A stretch of 64,000 nucleotides of DNA, taken from assembly GCA_963759545.1 (NCBI GenBank), contig CAVXAB010000012.1:1-64000 (forward strand), read 5' to 3'. The notes beneath the pieces are model-generated. The model saw only the letters and a list, made by a program, of their open reading frames with translations, searched no databases and was not told the DNA's origin. The translations under genes were made by a program, and so were the position numbers. Every line of letters starts with the position of its first letter. Positions within the stretch are counted from its first letter, which is position 1. This DNA comes from Trebonia sp963759545 (GTDB lineage: Bacteria; Actinomycetota; Actinomycetes; Streptosporangiales; Streptosporangiaceae). Of the stretch, positions 26,726 through 35,052 are shown in pieces.

Positions 26726-26860
26726 GCGTGTCCGTTCCGCCCGGATTGTCCCGGCGCCACCGCGGCCCAGAGCATGATCATGTGGATTCCGCAGCTCATT
26801 AGCTGCGGAATCCACATGAAAAGCGAAATCCCGCTCGATCACGCCGCGCCGGGCGCGCGG
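26726..26860 (+). repeat. Palindromic dispersed element, copy 2
   Basis: The most perfect copy: CATGTGGATTCCGCAGCT (26777-26794), loop CATT, and its exact 18-bp complement (26799-26816), preceded by CATGAT. The left flank CCGTTCCGCCCGGATTGTCC and right flank GATCACGCCGCGCC match copies 1 and 3. Similarity with copy 1 continues to about 26925 (CACGGTCCTCAGGCTCACC). Confidence 0.85.
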
Positions 26861-27038
26861 CGCCGCGTCCCAGCCCGCTCACGGTCCTCAGGCTCACCGC
26901 GCACCACTCGGTCAACGGCATCGGGGCGTGGCCTGGCAGCCCAGACCGGAATGGCGCAGATATGCCGCCGAAGGAGAAGGCGGGACCTCGCCCCTCGCCG
27001 GGGGAACTGGCTCGGCGAGCCGGGGCAGGACCCCGCCC

Positions 27039-27168
27039 GGAGGCGGACACCCCGGAGGTGACGCGCGCTCGGAGGCGACGCGGGCCGGAGGTGACGCGGG
27101 CCCGGAGGCGGACGCCCCGGAGGTGACGCGCGCTCGGAGGTGACGCGGGCCCGGAGGCGACGCGGGCC
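27039..27168. repeat. Tandem array of GGAGGYGACGCGGGCC-type units
   Basis: Eight units of 15-17 bases start at 27039, 27054, 27071, 27087, 27104, 27119, 27136 and 27153. They form two 65-bp higher-order copies (27039-27103 and 27104-27168). The array ends 10 bases before the stop codon of the minus-strand luciferase-like gene. Confidence 0.82.
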
Positions 27169-27177
27169 GAAGGGCGC

Positions 27178-28218
27178 CTAGCGGGCGCGGGCGGCGGCCG
27201 CCACCAGGTTGAAGGAGTGGAGGCGGTCGGCGGGGCTGTGGGTCTGGGTGGTGAGCATCAGCTCGTCGACGCCGGTTTGCTTGACGAGGCTCGTCAGGCC
27301 CTCGATCACCGTGTCCGGTGAGCCGATCTGCTGGGTGGACTGGCGGTCCTCGATGAACGCCTTCTCCAGGTCGGAGTACGGGTAGGCGGCCGCCTCCTCC
27401 GGGGTGGGCACCTTACCCGGGCGGCCGGTGCGGAGCTTGAGGAACGACAGGGCGGACGCGCCGGCCAGGAACTTCGCCCGGGAGTCGGTGTCGGCGCAGA
27501 TCACGCCCGCCGCGATCATGCTGTACGGCTGCTCAAGTGCCGCCGAGGGGCGGAACGACTCGCGGTAAAGGTCGAGGGCGGGGAGCGTGTTCTGCGGCAT
27601 GAAGTGGTGCGCGAACGCGAACGGTATGCCGAGGGCGCCGGCCACCTGGGCGCTGTAGCCGCTCGAGCCGAGCAGCCACAGGTCGGGGCCGTCACCCTCG
27701 CCGGGGATCGCGTGCACCTTCTGGTACGGGTGGTTCTCCGGCCACTGGCCGGTGAAGAAGCCAAGGAGGTCGGTGAGCTGGCGGGGGAAGTCGTCAGGGC
27801 CCCGGTCTTCGGAAACACGGTGGCGCAGCGCCTGCGCCGTCGCCTGGTCGGTGCCGGGAGCGCGGCCGATGCCGAGGTCGATGCGGCCGGGGTGGAGGGC
27901 CTCGAGCATGCCGAACTGCTCGGCCACCACGAGCGAGGAGTGGTTCGGGAGCATCACGCCGCCCGAACCCACCCGGATGGTCCGCGTGGCGTCGGCGATG
28001 TGGCCGATGAGCACCGGCGGCGAGGAACTCGCGACGCCTGGCATGCCATGGTGCTCGGCCACCCAGAACCGGGTGAAGCCCAGGTCTTCTGTCTTTTTCG
28101 CCAGGTCGATCGTGGCCCGCAGCGCGTCGCCGGCGGTGGAGCCGTCGGGGACTGGGGCCAGGTCGAGCACTCCCAGCGGGACGCCGGCGAGGGTCAGGGG
28201 AAGGTTCGCGTCAGCCAC
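27178..28218 (-). CDS. Luciferase-family (group 1, MsnO8-like) LLM oxidoreductase
   Basis: 346 residues from GTG 28218 (VADANLPLTLAGVPLGVLDLAPV). Diagnostic stretches are FTRFWVAEHHGMPGVASSSP, TIRVGSGGVMLPNHSSLVVAEQFG and GRIDLGIGRAPGTDQ, all typical of luciferase-family oxidoreductases that use reduced FMN. The physiological substrate is unknown. The frame continues upstream to a TTG at 28305 with GAAGG before it, adding an arginine-rich stretch; I prefer the shorter start but cannot exclude the longer. Divergent from the glycosyltransferase across about 75-160 bases. Confidence 0.85.
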   Translation of the reverse strand: MADANLPLTLAGVPLGVLDLAPVPDGSTAGDALRATIDLAKKTEDLGFTRFWVAEHHGMPGVASSSPPVLIGHIADATRTIRVGSGGVMLPNHSSLVVAEQFGMLEALHPGRIDLGIGRAPGTDQATAQALRHRVSEDRGPDDFPRQLTDLLGFFTGQWPENHPYQKVHAIPGEGDGPDLWLLGSSGYSAQVAGALGIPFAFAHHFMPQNTLPALDLYRESFRPSAALEQPYSMIAAGVICADTDSRAKFLAGASALSFLKLRTGRPGKVPTPEEAAAYPYSDLEKAFIEDRQSTQQIGSPDTVIEGLTSLVKQTGVDELMLTTQTHSPADRLHSFNLVAAAARAR

Positions 28219-28381
28219 GCCAGTGGGCAACGCGTTCTGGCCGCGAGATCTTCCGCGAGATCTTCCGGAAGGTCTTCCGCCGAGCCGCCGCACGAGCGAA
28301 ATCAAATACCTTCATCGATAGTTCGTTTCTGTGTAACGGCGTCGTGGCTGAATTCGAACGCATTTTGGCGATCTTGGGGGC

Positions 28382-29524
28382 ATGAGGATCGCGATCATTA
28401 CGGAGTCGTTCCCGCCTGACGTAAATGGCGTCGCACACTGCGTAGTGCGCGTGGCGGAGAACCTCGTCCGCAAGGGCCATCATCCCCTCGTCATCGCGCC
28501 GGACTCGGGGCGCGGTGCCGCCGACGCCGACAGCCGGCTCCCCTACCCAGTTGAACGGGTGCCGTCGGTCCCCCTTCCCGGCTACCCGACCTTCCGGCTT
28601 GGACTGCCGACTCCGGCGACGCGCAAGGCCATCGTGCGGCACAGGACCGACGTGGTTCACCTGGCTAGCCCGGTCGCGCTCGGCGCGTGGGGCACGCGGG
28701 TCGCCCGGGCCGAGCACCTGCCGACGATCGCCGTCTACCAGACCGACCTGCCCAGCTACGCACGCGCCTACCACCTCGGCCGGGCGACGGAGGCATTCGC
28801 CTGGCACTGGCTGCGCGACGTGCACAACACGGCGGGCCGCACGCTCGCCCCGTCCAGCATGACCGCCGCGGAACTAGACGCCCACGGCCTTGAGCGGGTC
28901 TGGCTGTGGGGCCGCGGCGTCGACACCGAGCGGTTCCACCCGGACCTGCGCGACGAGCGGCTGCGCGCGGAGATCGCGCCCGACGGCGAGGTCATCGTCG
29001 GCTACGTCGGGCGGCTCGCGATCGAGAAGCGCGTCGACCTGCTTGGCGCCGTCGCCGCGCTGCCCGGGGTGAAGCTCGCGGTCACCGGCGGCGGGCCGAT
29101 GGAGGAGGAACTGCGCGCCGCGCTGCCGTCGGCGGCCTTCCTCGGCATGCGGTACGGCCAGGACCTGGCGCGGATCTACGCCTCGCTTGACGTGTTCGTG
29201 CACACCGGCCCGTTCGAGACGTTCGGGCAGACCATCCAGGAGGCGTCCGCGAGCGGCCTGCCGGTCGTCGCGCCCGCCTCTGGCGGCCCACTGGACCTTG
29301 TTGACGACGGCGCGACCGGGTACCTGGTGCCGCCGGGCGACCCCGACGCGCTGTCGGCGGCGGTGCGCAAGCTGACCGGCGACCCGGCGCTGCGCGGCCG
29401 GCTCGGGGCGGCGGCGCGACGGCGCGTGCTCGGCCGCACCTGGTCCGCGCTCACCGAAGAGCTTCTCGCTCATTACGCGGCCGTCATGGACGCGGACGCG
29501 CTGCCCGCCCGGCTGGCGGCGTGA
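28382..29524 (+). CDS. GT4-family glycosyltransferase, GDP-mannose-dependent type (MgtA-like)
   Basis: 380 residues, GT-B fold. N-terminal MRIAIITESFPPDVNGVAHCV is the acceptor-domain start seen in alpha-mannosyltransferases such as MgtA and PimB. The nucleotide-sugar part shows GYVGRLAIEKRVDLL, FVHTGPFETFGQTIQEASASGLPVVAP with the EX7E motif, and GGPLDLVDDGATGYLVPPGD. These enzymes mannosylate lipid or glycolipid acceptors at the cytoplasmic face of the membrane. The following SGNH hydrolase gene, 63 bases on in the same direction, may be cotranscribed. Confidence 0.88.
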   Translation: MRIAIITESFPPDVNGVAHCVVRVAENLVRKGHHPLVIAPDSGRGAADADSRLPYPVERVPSVPLPGYPTFRLGLPTPATRKAIVRHRTDVVHLASPVALGAWGTRVARAEHLPTIAVYQTDLPSYARAYHLGRATEAFAWHWLRDVHNTAGRTLAPSSMTAAELDAHGLERVWLWGRGVDTERFHPDLRDERLRAEIAPDGEVIVGYVGRLAIEKRVDLLGAVAALPGVKLAVTGGGPMEEELRAALPSAAFLGMRYGQDLARIYASLDVFVHTGPFETFGQTIQEASASGLPVVAPASGGPLDLVDDGATGYLVPPGDPDALSAAVRKLTGDPALRGRLGAAARRRVLGRTWSALTEELLAHYAAVMDADALPARLAA

Positions 29525-29587
29525 GCGCGGTTAGAGCCCACGGGCAACCCGGGACGCACGTCCCTCGTCCTCACTAGGCAGGCAAAC

Positions 29588-30448
29588 ATGACGCGAATCG
29601 TGACGCTCGGGGACTCGATCACCCTCGGCATGGGCGACCCGGCACCCGGCGGCGGCTGGCGCGGCTGGGCCTGGCTCCTCGCGGCCGGGCTGCCCAAGCC
29701 TGAGCTGCACAACCTCGCGGCGATCGGCGCGCAGGCCAAGCACGTCGAGCGGGACCAGTTGCCGAACGCGCTGCTGCTGCGGCCGCACGTAGCCAGCGTC
29801 GTCGTCGGCATCAACGACACGCTGCGGGCCGGGTTCGACCCCGTGCGGACCGGCCAGGCGACCGCGCGGACGGTCGCCGCGCTGACCGCGGGCGGCGCGA
29901 CCGTGATCACGATGCGGCTGCCTGACCCCGCGCAGATGTTCGGGCTGCCGTCCGCGCTCGCCCGGCCGCTGTCGCGCCGGTTGCGGGCGGTCAACGCCGA
30001 ACTCGACCGGATCGCCGCGCACTACGGGACCGTGCACTGGGACGCCTCGACCGACCCGGAGACCTACGACCGGCGCAACTGGTCGGTGGACCGGCTGCAT
30101 CCCAACGAGCGCGGGCACCGGCTGATCGCCTGCCGGCTCTGGGACAGGCTCCAGGCGGCCGGCGTTCCGGTGGCCGAGCGACCGGGGAGCGAGCCGACCA
30201 GTCCCGTGCCGACCCGCCGCGACGACATGCTGTGGATGGCGACAAGGGGCACCCGCTGGTTCCTGCGCCGCTCGGTCGACCTGATCCCCTACATGCTGTT
30301 CATGGCCGCGCGGGAGGCACTCGTCGAGCAGCGGGAGTGGCAAGTCACCCCGGTGCCCGCCAGTTCAGTGCCCGTCCGGCAGCCTCCGTTCGTTAACGGG
30401 GCGCAGGTCGCCGGTGACGCGCAGGCGGCGGAGCCCGTTACCGACTAG
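29588..30448 (+). CDS. SGNH/GDSL hydrolase
   Basis: 286 residues. Block I GDSITLGMG carries the catalytic Ser (residue 9), block III GINDT the oxyanion Asn and block V DRLHPNERGHRL the Asp-His pair. There is no signal peptide, so it is probably cytosolic. The C-terminal 80 residues, after the hydrolase fold, include a helical LMWMATRGTRWFLRRSVDLIPYML segment and a variable tail. Family members are esterases or lipases on lipids or carbohydrates. It is downstream of the glycosyltransferase, which suggests a glycolipid-related role; this is inference only. Confidence 0.87.
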   Translation: MTRIVTLGDSITLGMGDPAPGGGWRGWAWLLAAGLPKPELHNLAAIGAQAKHVERDQLPNALLLRPHVASVVVGINDTLRAGFDPVRTGQATARTVAALTAGGATVITMRLPDPAQMFGLPSALARPLSRRLRAVNAELDRIAAHYGTVHWDASTDPETYDRRNWSVDRLHPNERGHRLIACRLWDRLQAAGVPVAERPGSEPTSPVPTRRDDMLWMATRGTRWFLRRSVDLIPYMLFMAAREALVEQREWQVTPVPASSVPVRQPPFVNGAQVAGDAQAAEPVTD

Positions 30449-30548
30449 GCCGGCGCGAGCCTGGCTGCCGTGACCGGCGTCGCCCAGATCTCACCGGGAG
30501 AGATGCGACTCAACGCGTGCATTGTCCCGGTTCAGCACTTACGCTTTG

Positions 30549-31859
30549 ATGGCGATGAAAGCAGGGGCGGGCAGCCGCCATCTGGTACCGCCGTTGCTGC
30601 GGAACCGGGTGTTCCGGCGATACTGGGGCGCGTCAACCGTGTCGATGTTCGGCGATCAGGTCTCTTCGATAGCGATACCGCTCACCGCCGTCCTCGTGCT
30701 GCACGCCAAGCCGTATGAGATGGGCTACCTGACCGCGCTTGAGTGGCTGCCGAGCCTGCTGTTCGGGCTGCACGCCGGCGCCTGGCTCGACCGCCGGGGC
30801 AAGCGGCGCAACGCGATGATCCTCGCCGACCTGGGGCGCGCCGCGGCGTTCGCGACGATCCCGCTGTGCTTCGCGTTCCACGTGCTGACGCTCGCGCAGA
30901 TGTGCGTGGTGACGTTCGTCGGCGGCGCGCTTTCCGTGCTGTTCACCGTGTCGGACGGGACGCTGTTCGTGTCGATCGTGTCACCGGACGAGTACGTCGA
31001 CGGGCAGTCGCTGATCTACGGGAGCAGGGCGCTGTCGTTCCTCGGCGGCCCGTCGGTCGGCGGGCTGCTCGTGCAGGCGCTGAGCGGTCCTTACGCGGTG
31101 GTCGTGGACGCGCTTTCTTTCCTCGGTTCCGCCTTCCAGCTTGGCTCGATCCGCCCGGTCGAGCCGCCGGCCGCGGACGAAGGCGACGGGCTCACGGTGG
31201 GACTGCGGTTCATCGCCGATTCGCCGATCATCCGGGCGTCGCTGATCGGGGTCGCGGTGATCAACTTCTTCAACCTGATGTTCGAAGCGCTCTTCATGCT
31301 CTACGCGGTGCGCGCCCTCGGGGTCAGCGCCGGGCTGCTCGGCGTGGTCATCGGGGCGGGCGCCATCGGCGGGATCCTCGGCTCGGTGCTGTGCAAGTGG
31401 CTGACGTCGCGCCTCGGCGCGGGGCTGGTGTACGTGGCGGGCTGCTTCGTGTTCACCGTGCCGCTCGCGCTCGTGCCGCTCGCCTCGCCCGCCCACCGCA
31501 TGCTCATGCTGCTGATGCTGTTCGCGTCCTGCTTCGCCAGCGGGTTCGGGGTCATGGTGCTCGACATCAGCATCGCCGCGATCTCCGGCGTGGTGATCCC
31601 CGACACGCTGCGGTCGCGGGTGTCGGGGGCGTACCAGGCGATCAACTACGGGACGCGGCCCGCGGGGGCGCTGCTCGGCGGGCTGCTCGGCACCGCACTC
31701 GGCCTGCGGCCCGCGCTGTGGATCGCCGTGGCCGGCGGGGTGCTCGGCTCGGTGCTGCTGCTGCCATCGCCGCTGCCGCGGTTCCGGATGCCGGGTCAGC
31801 CGGCCGCTCCCTCAGATTTCCGTGGCGGTGGCGGAGGAGGCCGCATCCGTTCGGAATGA
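30549..31859 (+). CDS. MFS transporter
   Basis: About 436 residues with 10-12 membrane helices. LLRNRVFRRYWGASTVSMFGDQVSSIAIPLTAVLVL and the helix 2-3 loop LHAGAWLDRRGKRRNAMI are MFS signatures of the MFS_3/enterobactin-exporter-like group, usually drug or siderophore efflux. The start is uncertain: ATG 30549, ATG 30555 and TTG 30522 are all in frame and none has a clear ribosome site. Its stop TGA overlaps a possible ATG of the amidohydrolase gene (ATGA at 31856-31859), so the two are likely cotranscribed. Confidence 0.85.
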   Translation: MAMKAGAGSRHLVPPLLRNRVFRRYWGASTVSMFGDQVSSIAIPLTAVLVLHAKPYEMGYLTALEWLPSLLFGLHAGAWLDRRGKRRNAMILADLGRAAAFATIPLCFAFHVLTLAQMCVVTFVGGALSVLFTVSDGTLFVSIVSPDEYVDGQSLIYGSRALSFLGGPSVGGLLVQALSGPYAVVVDALSFLGSAFQLGSIRPVEPPAADEGDGLTVGLRFIADSPIIRASLIGVAVINFFNLMFEALFMLYAVRALGVSAGLLGVVIGAGAIGGILGSVLCKWLTSRLGAGLVYVAGCFVFTVPLALVPLASPAHRMLMLLMLFASCFASGFGVMVLDISIAAISGVVIPDTLRSRVSGAYQAINYGTRPAGALLGGLLGTALGLRPALWIAVAGGVLGSVLLLPSPLPRFRMPGQPAAPSDFRGGGGGGRIRSE

Positions 31860-31867
31860 TGGGCTTC

Positions 31868-32836
31868 ATGCGAACGATCGCTCTTGAGGAGCACTTCTGG
31901 ACGGACGAACTCGCGGCGGCACCGGGGACGGGAGTGCTCGCCCGCGCCAACGGCGCCGTGCTCGACGGGTTGCTCAGGGACGTGGGGGCGGCGCGGATCG
32001 CGGACATGGACGCCGCCGGCATCGACGTGCAGGTGCTGTCCCATGTCCAGCCGGCGGCGCAGGGCCTGCCCGGCGCGGAAGGCGTCGCGGCCGCGCGGCG
32101 GGCGAACGACTACCTGGCGGCGGTGACCGCGTCGTCCGCCGGGCGGCTCGCGGGGTTCGCGACGCTGCCCACCGGGTCGCCGCACGCGGCGGCGGAGGAA
32201 CTGTCCAGGTGCGTGCTGTCGCTCGGGTTCGCGGGCGGGCTGATCAACAGCACGCTCGGCATCAACGACCGGTTCCTCGACCATCCGTCATTCTCTGCGC
32301 TCTTGTCCCGGTTTGAGGCGCTTGACGTGCCGCTGTACCTGCACCCGGCGCAGCCGCCCGCGACCGCCCGCTCCGTGTTCTACGACGGGCTCACGGCACC
32401 CGTCGCGGGCGCGCTCGCCACCAACGCGTGGGGCTGGCACGCCGAGGCGGGGCTGCACACGCTGCGCCTCGCCGCCGCCGGGACCTTCGCGCGGCACCCC
32501 GGGCTGCGGGTGATCATCGGGCACTGCGGCGAGATGATCCCGTTCATGCTCGACCGGGTCGATGACATGATGCCGCGCGCGCTGACGGGACTGGACGCGG
32601 AGATGTCGGAATACATCCTGCGGCACGTGTGGGTGACGACGAGCGGGATGTTCAGCCTGCCGCCCGTGCTGTGCGCCTTGTCGGTATTCGGGGCCGACCG
32701 GGTGCTGTTCTCTGTCGATTACCCGTTCAGCCCCAACCGGCGGGGACGGGAGTTCCTCGACGCGCTGCCGGTCTCGCCGGGCGACCGTGCGAAAGTGGCG
32801 GGCCTGAACGCCGCCGCTTTGCTGCGGCTTGAGTAG
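31868..32836 (+). CDS. Amidohydrolase-2 family (ACMSD-like) metal-dependent hydrolase
   Basis: 322 residues from MRTIALEEHFW. The metal-binding EEHF replaces the HxH strand, as in gamma-resorcylate and 2,3-dihydroxybenzoate decarboxylase-like proteins. LYLHPAQPP supplies His, VIIGHCGEMIPF another, and FSVDYPF the Asp. These act as decarboxylases or hydrolases of aromatic acids with Zn or Mn. An upstream in-frame ATG at 31856 overlaps the MFS stop and could be the real, coupled start. Neighbouring MFS transporter may move the substrate or product. Confidence 0.88.
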   Translation: MRTIALEEHFWTDELAAAPGTGVLARANGAVLDGLLRDVGAARIADMDAAGIDVQVLSHVQPAAQGLPGAEGVAAARRANDYLAAVTASSAGRLAGFATLPTGSPHAAAEELSRCVLSLGFAGGLINSTLGINDRFLDHPSFSALLSRFEALDVPLYLHPAQPPATARSVFYDGLTAPVAGALATNAWGWHAEAGLHTLRLAAAGTFARHPGLRVIIGHCGEMIPFMLDRVDDMMPRALTGLDAEMSEYILRHVWVTTSGMFSLPPVLCALSVFGADRVLFSVDYPFSPNRRGREFLDALPVSPGDRAKVAGLNAAALLRLE

Positions 32837-32874
32837 CACGCGCCCTCCCCGCCCTGCGGACGGGTCCGCCTCGG

Positions 32875-32970
32875 GCGGGACGGGCGCGATAAAATGGCGA
32901 TTTTTGCCATCGCGCCCGTCCCGCACGACATCGGGGGTACCGGGGGGTCGTCCCCCCGGGCGACACCGCT
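32875..32970 (-). terminator. Composite G/C hairpin repeat (copy v, inverted)
   Basis: GCGGGACGGGCGCGAT (32875-32890) pairs perfectly over 16 bp with its complement at 32909-32924; the loop AAAATGGCGATTTTTGCC carries an alternative ATGGC/GCCAT stem. Read on the minus strand, the flank 32925-32970 gives CCGGGGGGACGACCCCCCGG and ACCCCCGATGTCG, the same first half as copies ii-iv. Between the convergent amidohydrolase and DUF885 genes, so a bidirectional terminator is likely. Confidence 0.82.
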
Positions 32971-34681
32971 AGAGCACTTCGCGGAGCAGGCGGGCGGGCG
33001 GGGAACCGTGGGCGAGCATGCTGTCGTGGGCGGCGCGCTCCGGCAAGCCGCGCCGCCGAAGGTCGGCGGCCAGGTCCGCGACCTCGGTGTAGCCGACGTA
33101 GTAGGTCGACAACTGCGCCGAGGTGAGCTGCGCGCGGCGCCACTTGCCCGACGCCTCGCCGTCCTCCTGGAAGCCGCGCGCGGTCATCAGGGTCATCGCC
33201 TCCGCCTCGGTCATCCCGCGGGCGTGCACCCGGGCGTCGAGGATCGCGTTGATCACCATGCGCAGCTGCATCTTTAGCTGCTGCATGCGCACCGCCGCCG
33301 GGTCCCCCTCCCCCGGGTACTCGTGCCGCGCCATGAGCTCCTCGGCGTAGACCGCCCAGCCCTCGACGAACGGCCCCGACCACAGCGCCGCCCGCAGCCT
33401 GGTCGCCCCGGTGAACCGGCGCGAGTGCTGCAGCTGCAGGTAGTGGCCTGGCATCGCCTCGTGCACCATCAGGTTGTGCACCATGTGCCTGTTGTACTCA
33501 CGGTAGAACGAGGCGACCCGCTCGGCCGTCCAGTCCTTGGGCGTCGGTGAGACCGCGATGAACGTCGCCCCTGGCACCGGCTCAAGCGGCCCCGGCGGGT
33601 CGCAGTAGGCGACCGCGATGCCCCGGTTGATCTCCGGCATGTCAATGACCTCGACCGGGTCGTCGTAGAGGGTGACCAGGTCGTGCTCGCGGACGAAGGC
33701 CGTCTGCGCGGCGAGGGCGTCAGCGCAGAACGCCAGGATCGTCGCCTCGTCCGGCGCGGCGGCGCCCAGCCGGCCGAGCACCTCGCGCGGCGTGCCGCCG
33801 AGCGCGGCGGCCACCTCCGCGATCTCGTCGGTGAGCCGCTCCAGGTCGTCCTCGGCGCGGGCCAGGATCGCGTCGGCGTCCGACGCGGCGGACAGCGTCA
33901 GGGACAGCTTGCGGGCGAACATGTCCCGGCCGAGGCGCGGGTCGGCGAACCCGGCGCCGCCCGCCGCGGTGTCGTCGCCCGCGAGCCTGGCCGACAGCCA
34001 GTCCCTGTGCTCGGCGAGGGCCGCGAGTGCGGCGGGCCGCGCCTTCTCGACCTCGGCGATCACCGCTGCGGTAGCGGCGGCGCCTGAGGCCGAGATAACC
34101 GCGCCGCTGTTGGCCGCCTGGCGCAGCGCGGCGTTCACCTCCTCGGTCACCAGCCCGATCGCCCCGCCGAACTGGCCGATCGCCGTCTCCAGGTGAACCT
34201 TGGGCATCCGCCCGAGCGTGGCCCGCGCGGCGCTGAGGGAATCAGGGACCGCCGCGAGCCGCCCCGCCAGCGACTGCAGCCGGTCGGGCAGCGGCGCGTA
34301 GTCCCTGGCGAGCAGCATGTAGATCGCCTGACCCGGGTTGGCGACCAGCGGGTTCCACGTGTGCTCGCGCAGCTCTTCCAGCTCGAACAGGCGGCGGGCG
34401 ACGTCGTTGCCGAGTACGGCCGCGTCGACGCGCAGCTCCTTGTCGAGTCCCGCGTGGTCGATCGCGGTCAGCCGGGCCGCGAACTCGTCGAGGGCGCGGC
34501 GCTCGTCGTCGAGCGCCGCCGCGCGGCGGTCGGGCAGCTGGTCGTCGAAGCGGTGATCGCCGAGCTCGGTGGCGATGTCGGGGTGGCGGCGCGCCAGGTC
34601 GTCAAGGTAATCCTCGGCCAGCCGCCGGAACCGCACGGCGGCATCCCCGGCCGGCCCGGCCGGGGAGGTCTCTGCACTCAC
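32969..34681 (-). CDS. DUF885 family protein, putative metal-dependent peptidase
   Basis: 570 residues, the normal DUF885 length. The conserved motif VHEAMPGHYLQLQ (HExxPGH) lies near residue 400, with a further Glu-rich FVEGWAVYAEELM about 20 residues on, a pattern like gluzincin peptidases. The C-terminal RRAQLTSAQLSTYYVGYTEVADL is also family-typical. No signal peptide. The start is GTG 34681 with GAGGAG six bases upstream. Function unknown; peptidase activity is inferred from the motif. Confidence 0.88.
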   Translation of the reverse strand: MSAETSPAGPAGDAAVRFRRLAEDYLDDLARRHPDIATELGDHRFDDQLPDRRAAALDDERRALDEFAARLTAIDHAGLDKELRVDAAVLGNDVARRLFELEELREHTWNPLVANPGQAIYMLLARDYAPLPDRLQSLAGRLAAVPDSLSAARATLGRMPKVHLETAIGQFGGAIGLVTEEVNAALRQAANSGAVISASGAAATAAVIAEVEKARPAALAALAEHRDWLSARLAGDDTAAGGAGFADPRLGRDMFARKLSLTLSAASDADAILARAEDDLERLTDEIAEVAAALGGTPREVLGRLGAAAPDEATILAFCADALAAQTAFVREHDLVTLYDDPVEVIDMPEINRGIAVAYCDPPGPLEPVPGATFIAVSPTPKDWTAERVASFYREYNRHMVHNLMVHEAMPGHYLQLQHSRRFTGATRLRAALWSGPFVEGWAVYAEELMARHEYPGEGDPAAVRMQQLKMQLRMVINAILDARVHARGMTEAEAMTLMTARGFQEDGEASGKWRRAQLTSAQLSTYYVGYTEVADLAADLRRRGLPERAAHDSMLAHGSPPARLLREVL

Positions 34682-35052
34682 GTGTACTCCTCACGGGGAC
34701 ATGACTGTTTGTGCGAGCCGCCGCGCACATGTTGTGGGGAACGCCCCGCCTGGCCCACCGGGCTGACCCGTGGGAGCCATGCCGAGGCCGGGTTGCACCC
34801 GATTCCGGCTAGCTCTAACGGGGAGGACCGCAGCAACGCGTTCGCTGCGGATAACTCTACGGAGTGGACCGGGGGTACGCGCAACCTTGCATCCAAAACC
34901 GGCCTTGACGATAAAACTATAAGATCATATCTTTTTGCGCTAAGGCGCGGCGGTCCCGGTCGAATCGGACTTGGCACAGCAGCCTCCTGAGTTCACGATG
35001 GGCGCAGGGTCCAAGCAAGACAGTGTCGACAGCCAAACTGGGGAGGACCTCT
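34682..35052. other. Divergent intergenic region between DUF885 and APC permease
   Basis: No gene. Contains the APC permease promoter (34905-34933) and an AT-rich tract (34910-34935) that stands out in this genome. The rest is plain sequence. Confidence 0.5.
34905..34933 (+). promoter_or_regulatory. Promoter of the APC permease gene
   Basis: TTGACG (34905-34910), 17-base spacer, TATCTT (34928-34933), in an AT-rich island. Transcription would start near 34940, giving a leader of about 110 bases before the ATG at 35053. Confidence 0.6.

Larger units (their letters stand above)
26499..27177. other. Gene-free region with repeat copy 2 and a tandem array
   Basis: 26628-26735 is built of GGGGCGCGGGGCATGGAGC-like purine-rich tandem units. 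26726-26860 is copy 2 of the palindromic element. 27039-27168 is an eight-unit tandem array. No supported coding frame in between. Confidence 0.7.

Noticed and set aside
26706..26842. Short ORFs over the palindromic element (for example 26548-26817)
   Set aside because: Coding-looking frames arise from the repeat itself (MWIPQL on both strands) and purine-rich tandem sequence; no ribosome site.
27039..27168. Tandem array considered as a CRISPR
   Set aside because: Units are 15-17 bases with no spacers and no cas genes nearby.
28211..28825. 204-codon minus-strand frame overlapping both the luciferase-like and glycosyltransferase genes
   Set aside because: Covers two well-supported genes in the shadow frame; no domain.
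30743..32836. A 697-codon open frame that would fuse an arginine-rich protein to the amidohydrolase
   Set aside because: The first 370 codons are the shifted frame of the MFS gene; the homologous protein starts at MRTIALEEHFW.
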